The notes beneath the pieces are model-generated. The model was not told where the DNA came from, made no database searches, and was given only the letters and a program-made list of their open reading frames with translations. From the NCBI RefSeq assembly GCF_002954225.1, contig NZ_PPTH01000012.1, positions 1 through 64,000 on the forward strand: a DNA stretch of 64,000 bases, read 5' to 3'. Origin of the DNA: Arthrobacter ruber (lineage in GTDB: Bacteria; Actinomycetota; Actinomycetes; Actinomycetales; Micrococcaceae). Position 1 is the stretch's first letter, and each line of letters begins with the position of its first letter. The position numbers and the translations under genes were made by a program. Shown one piece after another: positions 1-8,378 of this stretch.

Positions 1-930
1 GCCCTGCGGGCCCGGGCCCCGCGTCGTCGACCCGAGGGGGGCCGACGCCGCCGCGTGGGCCGGCGCCTCGGGCTCGCCGACCGTCAGACGGCGGCCGCGC
101 GACGAGCGCGAGGGGATCGCCGCCAGCAGGCCCTGCGTGTAGGGGTGGCGGGGGTCCCCGAGGACGGCCTGCATGCTGCCCTCCTCCACGATCACGCCGT
201 CACGCATGACCGCCACCCGATCGGCGAGGCCCGCGACGACGGCCAGGTCATGGCTGACCACGAGCATCGCCGTCCTGGCCCCCTTCAGACCGCCCAGCAG
301 GCGGAGGACCTGCGCGGCGATCGTCGCGTCCAGCGCCGTCGTCGGCTCGTCCGCGATGAGGAAGCCCGGGTCCGCGGCGATCGCGGAGGCGATGAGCGCC
401 CTCTGGCGGAGCCCGCCGGAGAGCTGGTGCGGGTACTGGGCAGCCCGGATCTCGGGATCCGGCACGCCGACCGATGCCAGGAGGTCGACGACGCGCTCGC
501 GGCGTGCTGCACGGCCGAGGTCTCCGTGCAGGCGCAGGACCTCGCCCACCTCGTCACCCACCGTGCGGAGGGAGTCGAGCGATGACAGCGCGTCCTGCAG
601 GATGAATCCGGCCTCGCGGCCGCGGACGCGCGTCCACTGGCGTTCGCCCCACGTGGAGGCGTCCTGGCCGTTGAAGTGCTGCGTACGGGACCGGACGTGC
701 GCACCCGCGCCGGTGAGTCCCACGAGGGTCCGGGCGGTGACGGACTTGCCGGAGCCCGACTCACCGACGAGCGCGAGGCACTCGCCCGGCCGGATGGACA
801 GACTCAGGTCGTGGACGACCTCCCGGCGGTGGATGCCGTGGCCGAACGCGACGGAGAGTCCCTCGAGTTCGACGACGGGCGTGTCGACCGGGATCGGCGG
901 GACGGGGGGAGTCAGGGTCGTGGAGCTCAT
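1..930 (-). CDS. Peptide/nickel-type ABC transporter ATP-binding protein (3' part beyond window)
   Basis: ATPase subunit that powers the importer encoded by the three genes upstream of it on this strand. The first 310 residues are visible. They contain a Walker A motif GESGSGKS at about residues 56-63, a Q-loop (FILQD), the ABC signature LSGGLRQR, Walker B with FLIADEPTTALD and the H-loop SHDL. The text HPYTQGLLAAIPSR is typical of the DppD/OppD C-terminal region. The ATG overlaps the stop codon of the upstream permease gene as ATGA, so translation is probably coupled. The gene continues past base 1, so I cannot tell whether it is a single ATPase of about 330 residues or a fused two-ATPase protein. 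Confidence 0.9.
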   Translation of the reverse strand, partial: MSSTTLTPPVPPIPVDTPVVELEGLSVAFGHGIHRREVVHDLSLSIRPGECLALVGESGSGKSVTARTLVGLTGAGAHVRSRTQHFNGQDASTWGERQWTRVRGREAGFILQDALSSLDSLRTVGDEVGEVLRLHGDLGRAARRERVVDLLASVGVPDPEIRAAQYPHQLSGGLRQRALIASAIAADPGFLIADEPTTALDATIAAQVLRLLGGLKGARTAMLVVSHDLAVVAGLADRVAVMRDGVIVEEGSMQAVLGDPRHPYTQGLLAAIPSRSSRGRRLTVGEPEAPAHAAASAPLGSTTRGPGPQG

Positions 931-1838
931 GCGAGCCTCCCTTCGGCACGGCGGCGGAGCTCGCGCCCGAGGACGGTGATGGACAGGACGGTGGCGACGA
1001 GGAAGGCCGCGGGGAACGTGATCATCCAGGGCGCGTTCGAGATGAAGTTGCGCCCGGCGGAGAGCATGGCTCCCCATTCGGGCGCGGGTGGCGGAGTCCC
1101 GAGTCCGAGGAAGCTCAGGGACGCGCCCGCTCCGATGGCCGATCCGACGCCGATGGTCGCGAGGACCAGCACGGGCCTGACGACGTTCGGCAGGGTGTGG
1201 GTCACCAGGATCCGCCAGGCCGGCAGGCCGAGGGTCCGGGCGGCCTCGACGAAGCCCGACCGCCGGACGAGGTGCGTCTGCGCCCGGGTGATCCGGGCGT
1301 AGTACGCGATGCTGCCGGCTCCGATCGCGAGGATGGCGTTCTCCGTGCCGCCGCCGATGATCCCGATGACCACGAGCGCGAGGAGGATCTCGGGGATGGC
1401 AAGGGTGACGTCGAGGAACCGCATCACGGAGGCTTCGACGAGCCTCCCGTTGAGGCCTGCGAGGAGGCCGATCGCGGTCCCGCCGACCACGCCGATGGCC
1501 GTCGCGCCGATCCCGATGTACAGGGAGGTCGCCGCACCGTGGACGATGCGCGTGTAGTTGTCGGCACCGGAGTCGTCCGTCCCGAACCAGGCGGCGGCGC
1601 CCGGCGCCTCGAAGCTCCGGGCCGGATCCACCGCGTAGGGGTCGGCGGGTGCGAGCAGGCCGGGCGCGAGGACCGCAGCTGCGAGCCACAGGAGGAACGC
1701 CGAGGAGAGCAGGATGCCGGGACGGAAGCGCCACCGCCGCCGCCGCGCCCTCTCGGGACCCTGAAGGGCGGACGGCTGTGCGGGGAGTGCGGCCAACGGG
1801 GCGACGGCCGCCGGGATGGTGCGTGAGGCGATGCTCAT
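927..1838 (-). CDS. ABC transporter permease, DppC/OppC type
   Basis: Inner-membrane permease of a peptide-type importer, 303 residues. A cytoplasmic N-terminus of about 35 residues (including RARRRRWRFRP) precedes the first membrane helix (ILLSSAFLLWLAAAVL), followed by five more hydrophobic segments. The EAA loop that docks the ATPase is visible as EAARTLGLPAWRILVTHTLPN-like sequence at about residue 198. An extracytoplasmic stretch with DPYAVDPARSFEAPGAAAWF matches the DppC family. It overlaps the upstream permease and the downstream ATPase gene by 4 bases each. The substrate cannot be deduced from the permease. Confidence 0.92.
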   Translation of the reverse strand: MSIASRTIPAAVAPLAALPAQPSALQGPERARRRRWRFRPGILLSSAFLLWLAAAVLAPGLLAPADPYAVDPARSFEAPGAAAWFGTDDSGADNYTRIVHGAATSLYIGIGATAIGVVGGTAIGLLAGLNGRLVEASVMRFLDVTLAIPEILLALVVIGIIGGGTENAILAIGAGSIAYYARITRAQTHLVRRSGFVEAARTLGLPAWRILVTHTLPNVVRPVLVLATIGVGSAIGAGASLSFLGLGTPPPAPEWGAMLSAGRNFISNAPWMITFPAAFLVATVLSITVLGRELRRRAEGRLA

Positions 1839-2767
1839 GCCGTCACCACTTTCGGGTCGATGAGCGTGTACAGGAGGTCGATCACGAGGTTCACGACGAC
1901 GTAGACCGCGGCCGAGAGCAGCACGATCCCGATGATGACCGGCAGGTCCTTGTTGTAGACCGAGGCCAGGGTGAGCGAGCCGATGCCCTGCCGGCTGAAG
2001 AGGGTCTCGACCACCACCGACCCGCCGAGCAGTGCTGCGACGACGAACCCGGACATCGTCATGACGGGGATGACGGCGTGGCGCAGGGCGTGCCGGATCC
2101 GGACCGGGAGGTCGCGCATGCCGCGCGAGCGGGCCGTCAGGATGAACGGCTGTTCCAGGACGTCGTCGAGCTCGTTGCGCAGGACCTGCGAGAGGGTCCC
2201 GAAGACCGCCAGGGCGAGGGTGAGCGCCGGGAGGACGAGCGCGGCCGGGCCCTGGTTCCCGCCGATGGGGAACCAGCGCAGCGTGAACGAGAAGACGATG
2301 AGCAGCGCGAAGCCGATGATGAACGTCGGCGTCGCGGCGAACACCACCTCGATCCCCGGGACGATGGACCGGACCCAGGAGGTGCGCTGTGCCGACAGGA
2401 TCGCGACCGCGAACGTGAGCGGCAGGGCGATGACGACGGCGGCGCCCGCGAGGGCCGCCGTCGCGCCGATCTGCTGCCCGATCGCTTCCGTGACGGGCAG
2501 TCGCAGCCGGTAGGACTGGCCGAGGTCGCCCTGCAGCAGGTTGCCCAGGTAGCTGCCGTACTGCACGATGAACGGCTGGTCGAGGAGGTAGTCGGCCCGC
2601 ACCTGCGCCAGCGTCTCGGCGGTGGGCCGGGCGTCGGGACCGCCGAGGATCAGCAGCGCCGTGTCACCCGGGATGAGGTAGACCGCGAGGAACGTCAGTG
2701 TCGCGGCTCCCCAGAGGACGCCGATCCCGACGGTCAGGCGCGTGAGGATGCGCCGGAGCACGGCCAC
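1835..2767 (-). CDS. ABC transporter permease, DppB/OppB type
   Basis: First permease of the importer, 310 residues. The N-terminus (MAVLRRILTRLTVGIGVLWG) starts straight into a membrane helix, as is usual for DppB proteins. The family loop YLIPGDTALLILGG follows, and the C-terminal half carries an EAA-type motif with TARSRGMRDLPVRIRH. Six membrane segments can be picked out. The start codon lies one base after the stop of the receptor gene and the end overlaps the next permease by 4 bases, so the four transport genes form one operon. Confidence 0.92.
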   Translation of the reverse strand: MAVLRRILTRLTVGIGVLWGAATLTFLAVYLIPGDTALLILGGPDARPTAETLAQVRADYLLDQPFIVQYGSYLGNLLQGDLGQSYRLRLPVTEAIGQQIGATAALAGAAVVIALPLTFAVAILSAQRTSWVRSIVPGIEVVFAATPTFIIGFALLIVFSFTLRWFPIGGNQGPAALVLPALTLALAVFGTLSQVLRNELDDVLEQPFILTARSRGMRDLPVRIRHALRHAVIPVMTMSGFVVAALLGGSVVVETLFSRQGIGSLTLASVYNKDLPVIIGIVLLSAAVYVVVNLVIDLLYTLIDPKVVTA

Positions 2768-4429
2768 CTACTCGGCCTTCCACGCGTAGGTCAGCACGGG
2801 TACGGGGTGCGAGGTGTCCACGGCGACGCCCTGGACCGTGGTCGCGTAGGCGAACTGGCTCGGGTTCTCGTAGAGCGGGACGCCGGGAACGATCTCGAGC
2901 AGCCGATGCTGGGCCTTCGCGTAGGCCTCCGCGGCCTCGGGCCCGTCGTCGGCCTTCCGGGCCGTCGCGAGCAGCTCGTCGAGTGCGGGGTCGTTCACGT
3001 AGGAGGAGTTCTGACCGATCCGCTCACCCGTGATCTCGGAGGAGTGGTAGCGGATGAACAGCACGTCGGTGGTGTTCGTGTGCCACACGCCGGCCAGCGC
3101 GTCGTAGTCACCGGCGTAGCGGAGTTCGGTCAGCTGGGCCTGGGGGAGCTGGATGATCTGGAGGTCGAAGCCTGCCTTGCGGGCCTCTCCCTGCAGCTGC
3201 ACGAGCAGGGGACTCGGCGTCGAACTCTCCACGGTCGGCACCTCGACCACGAGTCGCTTGCCGTCCTTCGTGCGGAAGCCCTCGTCGTCGCGGCCGGTCC
3301 AGCCGGCGTCGTCGAGCAGTTCGTTCGCACGCTCGGGGTCGTGGGCGAGGACGCCTTCCACGGTGGGGTCGTAGTACTTGCTCTCCTTCGACAGGAAGCC
3401 GTCGATCGGTGTGTAGGTGCCGAAGCCGAGGCTGTCCGTGACGGCCTTCGTGTCCACCGCGGCGGCGAACGCCTGGCGGACCGCGAGGTCGTCGAACGGC
3501 GCACGGCCCAGGTTGAAGCTCAGCACGTAGGGGCTGCCGGTCCGGGGGAGGTTCTCGTAGGTGAAGTCGGGATCCGCCTGCACGGCCGCGGCGTTCTGGG
3601 GTGCGAGGTTCTCCGTCAGGTCGTACTGGCCGGACGCAAGGGACTGGTGGCGGATCACCGGCTCGCTGACGAGGGTCACCTCGACGCCGTCGAGCAGCGC
3701 GGCGCCGTCGCCCTCCAGCCATTCGGGCGCCCAGTCGTAGCCCTCGCGCTTGGTGTAGCTGATGCTCTGGCCCGGCCGGTAGTCGGCGACGGTGAACGGC
3801 CCCGTCCCGATGGGCTCCTGGCACAGCGTCTCGGGTGATTCGGTGATGGCCTTGCCCGAGTTCATGCCGAGCCAGGACTGGGCGAGCGTGTAGAGGAAGG
3901 GGGTGTAGGGGTAGGCGAGGTGGGCCTCGAAGGTGTACTCGTCGATCACCGTGCCGTCGACGTAGGGGGCGATGTAGGCGGCGGCCAGGGGCGACTTCGT
4001 GGCCGGGTCCCTCATGTGCTCGAAGTTCTGGCCGAGGACCTCGGCGTTCCAGGGGGAGCCGTCGCTGAAGGTGACGCCCTGCTTCAGGTGGAACGTGTAG
4101 GTCCTGCCGTCCTCGGAGACGTCCCACGACTCGGCGAGGTAGGGGGCGATGTCCCCGTCCTCGTCCAGGGTCACCACGTTGTCGTAGATCAGGCGCCCCA
4201 GGAACTGCTGCTGCGTGGCGGAGATGCCGTGGCCGTCGAGGCAGCCCGGCTCGGCAGAGATGGACACGTCGAGGATGCCGCCGGCCACGGGCTCGCCGTT
4301 CGCTCCGGCGGACGGGCCGGCCGGGCCGGCGCAGCCGGTGGCCAGGGCCAGCAGGGCGACGGCGGAAAGGGCCGTCAATTCGCGGAATGTGTTTCGATTT
4401 CGGGCAGGCGGAATTACGGATGCATTCAT
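2768..4429 (-). CDS. ABC transporter substrate-binding lipoprotein, family 5 (peptide type)
   Basis: Extracytoplasmic receptor of the importer, 553 residues, the usual size for the SBP_bac_5 family. The N-terminus has an export signal ending in LLALATGCAG, where the Cys would be lipidated. The mature protein contains family features such as LAESWDVSEDGRTYTFHLKQGVTF-like text and later VRQAFAAAVDTKAV. A good ribosome site (GAAGGA) lies 7 bases before the ATG. It is the first gene of the operon and has a leader of about 250 bases with folding potential and a tiny Cys-containing reading frame. Substrates of this family range from peptides to nickel and opines; this one is not determined. Confidence 0.92.
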   Translation of the reverse strand: MNASVIPPARNRNTFRELTALSAVALLALATGCAGPAGPSAGANGEPVAGGILDVSISAEPGCLDGHGISATQQQFLGRLIYDNVVTLDEDGDIAPYLAESWDVSEDGRTYTFHLKQGVTFSDGSPWNAEVLGQNFEHMRDPATKSPLAAAYIAPYVDGTVIDEYTFEAHLAYPYTPFLYTLAQSWLGMNSGKAITESPETLCQEPIGTGPFTVADYRPGQSISYTKREGYDWAPEWLEGDGAALLDGVEVTLVSEPVIRHQSLASGQYDLTENLAPQNAAAVQADPDFTYENLPRTGSPYVLSFNLGRAPFDDLAVRQAFAAAVDTKAVTDSLGFGTYTPIDGFLSKESKYYDPTVEGVLAHDPERANELLDDAGWTGRDDEGFRTKDGKRLVVEVPTVESSTPSPLLVQLQGEARKAGFDLQIIQLPQAQLTELRYAGDYDALAGVWHTNTTDVLFIRYHSSEITGERIGQNSSYVNDPALDELLATARKADDGPEAAEAYAKAQHRLLEIVPGVPLYENPSQFAYATTVQGVAVDTSHPVPVLTYAWKAE

Positions 4430-4692
4430 GGGAGTTCCTTCGGGCGTTCCGGCGCAGCACAGCGTGCCGGGAAATGGGTGAAGAAGAGAATGGGCGCGAC
4501 GGGCGCCGGGGATCCTGCTAGGGGAGGGCGGTGCAGTTCACGATGAGTGCCTTTCGAAATGCTCTTGCCCGCACCGGACCGGCGCCGCAGCGCCGAGGAG
4601 AAGGCCGCTTCGTCATCCGAACCACCCAGGAACATGGGGTTGGTGCGCGGTCCAGTCGGAGCTTTCCGACCGCGTCTCTTGAAGCTGGAACA
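4430..4692 (-). promoter_or_regulatory. Long structured 5' leader of the peptide-importer operon
   Basis: Between the candidate promoter and the receptor gene lie about 250 non-coding bases. On the minus strand they can form competing hairpins: GTCGGA with TCCGAC (4-base loop) is nested in CGCGGTC with GACCGCG. Next comes a stem between ACCAACCCCA and TGGGTGGT. I could not match it to the SAM, cobalamin or other riboswitch consensus sequences I know. An attenuator or an unlisted regulatory RNA is possible. Confidence 0.4.
4518..4541 (-). CDS. Putative 7-residue leader peptide (MNCTALP) upstream of the peptide importer
   Basis: A very short reading frame, GTG AAC TGC ACC GCC CTC CCC TAG, begins 8 bases after an AAAGG ribosome site. 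It lies inside the leader of the importer operon, about 90 bases before the receptor gene. Short Cys-containing leader peptides control sulfur-related genes in other actinobacteria. By analogy this one could couple translation to expression of the importer. There is only one Cys codon, so the case rests mainly on position and ribosome-site quality. Confidence 0.35.
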   Translation of the reverse strand: MNCTALP

Positions 4693-4724
4693 ACTATAGG
4701 CAGACGATTCTCCTATTCGGTCAA
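4693..4724 (-). promoter_or_regulatory. Candidate promoter of the peptide-importer operon
   Basis: On the minus strand TTGACC (4719-4724) is followed by TATAGT (4693-4698). Both hexamers are good, but the 20-base spacer is longer than ideal. The predicted transcript would start near 4686. Confidence 0.4.
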
Positions 4725-4803
4725 TGAAAAGAAATATGACGGGTACCACGAATATCCCGGACGCGGGCGATGGTTCCGTGAGAAGGCGGTCGGCGGGGGA
4801 GTG

Positions 4804-4833
4804 CTGACTGCCGCGCGGGCTGCGATATAGAGT
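4804..4833 (+). promoter_or_regulatory. Candidate leaderless promoter of the CYTH/CHAD gene
   Basis: CTGACT (4804-4809) is followed by overlapping -10 candidates TATAGA (4826-4831) and TAGAGT (4828-4833). The ATG follows after 7 or 5 bases and no ribosome site is present, which suggests a leaderless transcript. Confidence 0.45.
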
Positions 4834-4838
4834 GCCGT

Positions 4839-6359
4839 ATGGCTCTGGACCCTGCAGTCGAGATCGAGCGGAAGTTCGACGTCGAGAACGACACCCCGCT
4901 CCCGTCCCTGATGGACCTACCCGGCGTCGGGAGCGTGGACCAGCCGGCGGAGCACCACCTCGAGGCCGAGTACTACGACACCGAGGACCTGCGGCTCGCC
5001 TCCCACCGGATCACGCTGCGACGGCGAACGGGCGGCGAGGACGCGGGATGGCACCTGAAGCTCCCGGCCGGGCCGGAGGAGCGCCACGAGTACAGGAAGC
5101 CGGTGCGCGGGAGCTCGAAGGGCGTGCCCAAGGCCCTCCTCGGGTTGGTCCGCGTGCACATCCGGGGTGCCGCCCTGGTGCCGGTGGCCCGGCTGAGCAC
5201 GCGGCGGATCGTCCACCGCCTGCGAGGGACCGGCGGTGAGGTCCTCGCCGACCTCATGGACGACCATGTGCAGGCCGAGGCGCTCCACCCCGCATCGTCC
5301 GGACGGCAGTGGCGCGAATGGGAGCTCGAGCTGGTGGACGGGTCGAGGGACCTGCTGGACGCCGGCGAGTCCGTGATCGCCGCCGCGGGGGGCACTCCTG
5401 CCGCTCACGGCTCCAAGCTCGCACGCGCCCTGGGCGGAGCGGTTCCTGCCGCGGTCGACGGGGTTGCCGCGGTGACGCCGGGCGGCACCGCCGGAGCGGT
5501 CCTGCTCGCCTACCTCGACGAGCAGGTGCGGGCGCTGAAGCAGCAGGACCCCCAGGTGCGGCTCGACGCGCAGGACGCGATCCACCGGATGAGGGTCGCG
5601 CTGCGCCGGACGCGATCGGTGCTCGCGACCTACCGGAGCCTGCTCGACGACGCCGACGCCGTGCGCCTCCTGCGCGGGGAGCTGAAGTGGCTGGCCGGGG
5701 TCCTCGGCACGGCGCGCGACGCACAGGTGATGCACGCACGGCTCAGGGAGATGCTCGCCGGTGAACCGGCCGACCTCCTGCTGGGTCCGGTGGAGCGCAC
5801 CGTCGAGGTGGAACTGGGAGGCGGCTACAGGAAGGCCCACGCCAAGGTCCTCCGGGCGCTCGACGGACAACGCTACTTCCGCCTGCTGGACGCGCTCGAT
5901 TCCCTCCTGGCCGCTCCGGCACTTGCTCCGCGAGCGGCCGGACCGGCGGACCGGGTGCTCCCTGCCCTGATCAACCGCGACCTGAAGCGGCTCTGGGCGG
6001 TCGTCCACGAGGCGAGGAACCACCCTGCGGGGCTCGGTGACCATCCTGCCCTGCACGAGGCGCGCAAGGTCGCCAAACGGGTGCGCTACGCGGCCGAGGC
6101 TGCCACACCGATCGGGCGGAAGAAGGTGGTGCGGATCGCCGAGGCGGCCCAGGGGCTCCAGAAGATCCTCGGCGAGCACCAGGACAGCGTGGTGACCCGG
6201 GACCTGCTGCGGCGGCTCGGTGCCTCGGCCACCCAGCAGGGTGGGAACGGCTTCAGCTACGGCCGCCTGCACGCCCTCGAACAGGTGGCGGCCCTGGACG
6301 CCGAGGCACGTTTCCGCGCTGAATGGGAGTACTTCCCGACGCCGCTGAAGAAGAAGTAG
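4839..6359 (+). CDS. CYTH and CHAD domain protein
   Basis: A 506-residue protein with two linked domains. The N-terminal CYTH domain (about 1-205) opens with EIERKF, the ExExK signature of triphosphate-tunnel enzymes, and carries the expected charged strands (TLRRRTGG, WHLKLP). The C-terminal CHAD domain (about 215-506) is helical and rich in His, Arg and Lys, with DAIHRMRVALRRTRS and HEARKVAKRVRYAAEA. CHAD domains bind polyphosphate in other bacteria and CYTH domains act on triphosphates, so a role in inorganic phosphate or polyphosphate metabolism is likely. The gene stands alone and converges with the VOC gene. No ribosome site precedes the ATG. Confidence 0.88.
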   Translation: MALDPAVEIERKFDVENDTPLPSLMDLPGVGSVDQPAEHHLEAEYYDTEDLRLASHRITLRRRTGGEDAGWHLKLPAGPEERHEYRKPVRGSSKGVPKALLGLVRVHIRGAALVPVARLSTRRIVHRLRGTGGEVLADLMDDHVQAEALHPASSGRQWREWELELVDGSRDLLDAGESVIAAAGGTPAAHGSKLARALGGAVPAAVDGVAAVTPGGTAGAVLLAYLDEQVRALKQQDPQVRLDAQDAIHRMRVALRRTRSVLATYRSLLDDADAVRLLRGELKWLAGVLGTARDAQVMHARLREMLAGEPADLLLGPVERTVEVELGGGYRKAHAKVLRALDGQRYFRLLDALDSLLAAPALAPRAAGPADRVLPALINRDLKRLWAVVHEARNHPAGLGDHPALHEARKVAKRVRYAAEAATPIGRKKVVRIAEAAQGLQKILGEHQDSVVTRDLLRRLGASATQQGGNGFSYGRLHALEQVAALDAEARFRAEWEYFPTPLKKK

Positions 6360-6441
6360 CGACGCACACCGGCGAACGGGACCGGCGCCGGGGGAGTCGC
6401 GGGCGACCCTCGCACCACGCACGAGGCGCCCGCACCGAGTA

Positions 6442-6870
6442 TCAGCTGATGGAGACCGTGCCGTCGTCCAGGACGTGCCAGCCCGGGTTGTGCGCGATCT
6501 CCCAGACGATTTTGTTCGGGTCGCGCACGGCGGCATGGAAGATGCCGCCGAAGGCGCTCTCCTGGGGCTCCTTGAGCAGGACGCCGCCGGCACGCGCCAT
6601 GGCAGCGACGACGTCGTGCACCTCCTCGCGGCTGCCGACGTTGTGGGACAGGGTGACGCCGGACGGCGCGGGCGCCGTCCCGAGTCCGAGGTCCTCGGCG
6701 AACTTGTCGGCGCGGAACAGGCCGAGCAGGAGCCCGGGTGCCACCTGGTAGAAGATCACCTCGTCGGGGACGTCCAGCGCCGGCGACCATCCCAGCCCGT
6801 CCTGGTAGAAGGACCGCGCGTCGTCGAGGTCGTGCGTGGCAAGCGTGATGAAGTGCAGTTGCTGCTCCAT
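6442..6870 (-). CDS. VOC (glyoxalase/bleomycin-resistance fold) family protein
   Basis: A 142-residue single-module vicinal-oxygen-chelate protein. It starts with the family pattern ([25 protein letters not shown]) and ends with a second beta-alpha unit including [21 protein letters not shown]. Members are metal-dependent lyases, dioxygenases or drug-binding proteins, and the sequence alone does not say which. TAGGCT lies 6 bases before the ATG, so the transcript is probably leaderless. It converges with the CYTH/CHAD gene and lies downstream of the lipid kinase on the same strand. Confidence 0.85.
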   Translation of the reverse strand: MEQQLHFITLATHDLDDARSFYQDGLGWSPALDVPDEVIFYQVAPGLLLGLFRADKFAEDLGLGTAPAPSGVTLSHNVGSREEVHDVVAAMARAGGVLLKEPQESAFGGIFHAAVRDPNKIVWEIAHNPGWHVLDDGTVSIS

Positions 6871-6876
6871 GGCGAG

Positions 6877-6882
6877 AGCCTA
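6877..6882 (-). promoter_or_regulatory. -10 element TAGGCT, leaderless start of the VOC gene
   Basis: TAGGCT on the minus strand ends 6 bases before the ATG at 6870, and no Shine-Dalgarno sequence is present between them. Confidence 0.5.
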
Positions 6883-6905
6883 CGCGCTGCCCGGATGCGG
6901 GTCGA

Positions 6906-7808
6906 TCAGCCGAGGATGGCCAGCGCCTGGCGGACGCTGTCGATCGTGATGTCCGTCCCGGCGGCGACGTCCTTGACCTCGCCGTCGATCTGGTAGGGGA
7001 GGGGCTTCAGCGTCGAGAACCGGTACTGGCTGTAGCTCGGCTGGTCGCCCAGGCCCTTCGTGGAGGCACGCAGGGCGGTCAGGAGGATCTTCCACTTGGC
7101 CATGTGCGGGAAGGTGATGACCTCGAATTTCCCGTCGGCGGGGTGGTCGTCGGCTTCGCTGAGGGTCGCATACTTCGCCATCTGGGAGATGTTCGCGAAC
7201 ACGAGGCTGTCGAACTTCCGGCGCTTGCCGTCGCTCTGCCGGATCTCGAAGGGCTTGAACTTGCGGAAGGTCCTCACCACGGAGAACATCTCCTTCATGG
7301 CACCCTTGCTGCCCTTCTCGAGGTCGATCGCCATGATCGGTGTCAGGCCGAATCCGATGTACGAGTGCGCGTACACGGGATCGGCAGCGGGCACGGCGTC
7401 CGTTCCGCCGATGCTGATGCGGAGCAGGTCGATCCTGCGCACGTTGCCCTCCACGATCGCCTCGCCCAGGGGCTTGCGTCCCGTGACGCGACTGTGGTCG
7501 TTCGCATTGCCTGCCGCCAGGACGGCGCTCACGACGTCGTCCCGCCCGCTGGCCATGACACCGTTGACCACCTCGTTGTATCCGCCGTCGCCACTGACGG
7601 ACACCACGAGCGCGTTCCCTGCGGACGCAGCCTCCCGCGCGAGATCGATGGCGTGACCCGCATGCTCGGTGGGCGTCAGCCGCACATCGGTCTCGGGCAG
7701 CGCGGGCGCCAGCTCGTTCCGGAGCTCCTCTGCGAGCGTCGGGGCGTCCCCGGTGCTGTTGGGGTTGAAGATGATCGTGATCGCGTCGAACCTGCGGGGT
7801 GATTCCAT
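6906..7808 (-). CDS. Diacylglycerol kinase-family lipid kinase
   Basis: A 300-residue protein with the DAGK catalytic fold. Near the N-terminus IIFNPNSTGD forms the nucleotide-binding loop, and VSGDGGYNEVVNGV is the GGDGTxNEV signature with Tyr in place of Thr/Leu. GNANDHSR corresponds to the GTxNDFAR motif. Relatives phosphorylate diacylglycerol, ceramide or similar lipids with ATP at the membrane. I chose the ATG at 7808 because GAAGG lies 8 bases before it. An in-frame ATG at 7862 would add 18 residues of poor family similarity. Confidence 0.82.
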   Translation of the reverse strand: MESPRRFDAITIIFNPNSTGDAPTLAEELRNELAPALPETDVRLTPTEHAGHAIDLAREAASAGNALVVSVSGDGGYNEVVNGVMASGRDDVVSAVLAAGNANDHSRVTGRKPLGEAIVEGNVRRIDLLRISIGGTDAVPAADPVYAHSYIGFGLTPIMAIDLEKGSKGAMKEMFSVVRTFRKFKPFEIRQSDGKRRKFDSLVFANISQMAKYATLSEADDHPADGKFEVITFPHMAKWKILLTALRASTKGLGDQPSYSQYRFSTLKPLPYQIDGEVKDVAAGTDITIDSVRQALAILG

Positions 7809-8110
7809 GGCCTGTACCTTCGGTGGTTGCTGACTCTCGTATGAAGCGGCAGCTCCCAGCATAAGTAAGCACGCTTATTATAAGTAGCCCCGGCTCGCCC
7901 CAATATTTCTCCCCGGTTCCGACGGAGTGCACCCGGCAGCCGCAGTGGCAGCCGGAATCGTCGCTGCGTCAAGACCCCCGAGCGCCGGTGGGCTTCATGT
8001 CCCGGCGGCGTGAACAGCACTACGGTGGGACCATCCGGGGAGGGTGCGCACAGCGCAGGATCCTCCCGGGCCAGCCGGAGGACCCGGCAACCCCTACAGG
8101 AAGATCCATC
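7809..8110. other. Intergenic region between the lipid kinase and the small acidic gene
   Basis: About 300 bases without a convincing gene. The left part holds the lipid-kinase promoter. The right part has TACGGT (8021-8026), a possible -10 for the gene at 8111, followed by a leader in which CCGGGGAGG can pair with CCTCCCGG and which ends in GGACCCGGCAACCCC. Confidence 0.4.
7866..7882 (-). promoter_or_regulatory. Promoter and possible operator of the lipid-kinase gene
   Basis: A perfect TATAAT (7877-7882, minus strand) is followed by a short palindrome, TAAGC-AC-GCTTA (7867-7878 region), which touches the -10 element. The -35 candidate TTGGGG (7898-7903) gives a short 15-base spacer. A repressor site is plausible, but the regulator is unknown. 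Confidence 0.4.
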
Positions 8111-8323
8111 GTGAACGAATCCGCCGCACGCCCGCCCCATGACGAAACCGCCGACGAGGAGCTCTCGACATCCTTGGCGGGTCACAGCACGTTGCCCGAC
8201 GCCGACGGCGACGGTCCCGCGCCGGCAGATGCGCCACCGGCGGAGGACACCGATGTGCTGGACGAGGATTCTCCCGTTCTGGAGGAGATCGACGACAGTC
8301 CTGTCCGGACCGAGAACAGCTGA
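8111..8323 (+). CDS. Small acidic hypothetical protein
   Basis: A 70-residue reading frame starting at GTG, with AGGAAG 7 bases upstream. The product is very acidic and rich in Pro, Ala and Asp (for example DADGDGPAPADAPPAEDTD), with no hydrophobic segment or known motif. Such composition suggests a disordered protein. Function unknown. Upstream in-frame ATG codons at 7988 and 7997 exist, but the sequence before the GTG does not look coding. Confidence 0.45.
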   Translation: MNESAARPPHDETADEELSTSLAGHSTLPDADGDGPAPADAPPAEDTDVLDEDSPVLEEIDDSPVRTENS

Positions 8324-8378
8324 CGAACGGCGGACCGGCAGCGTTTCCAGGACACTGGAGGAGGGGCGGAAACCCGCT

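Noticed and set aside
1649-3838. Long plus-strand open frame opposite the ABC permease and receptor genes
   Set aside because: It is the antisense of well-supported genes; composition (Arg, Asp, Gly, Val rich) is typical of GC-rich mirror frames.
8080-8100. GGCAACC motif resembling the core of SAM riboswitches
   Set aside because: The rest of the SAM-I or SAM-IV architecture (kink-turn, second pseudoknot strand, downstream GGTGCC-like segment) is missing, and the next gene is not a sulfur or methionine gene.
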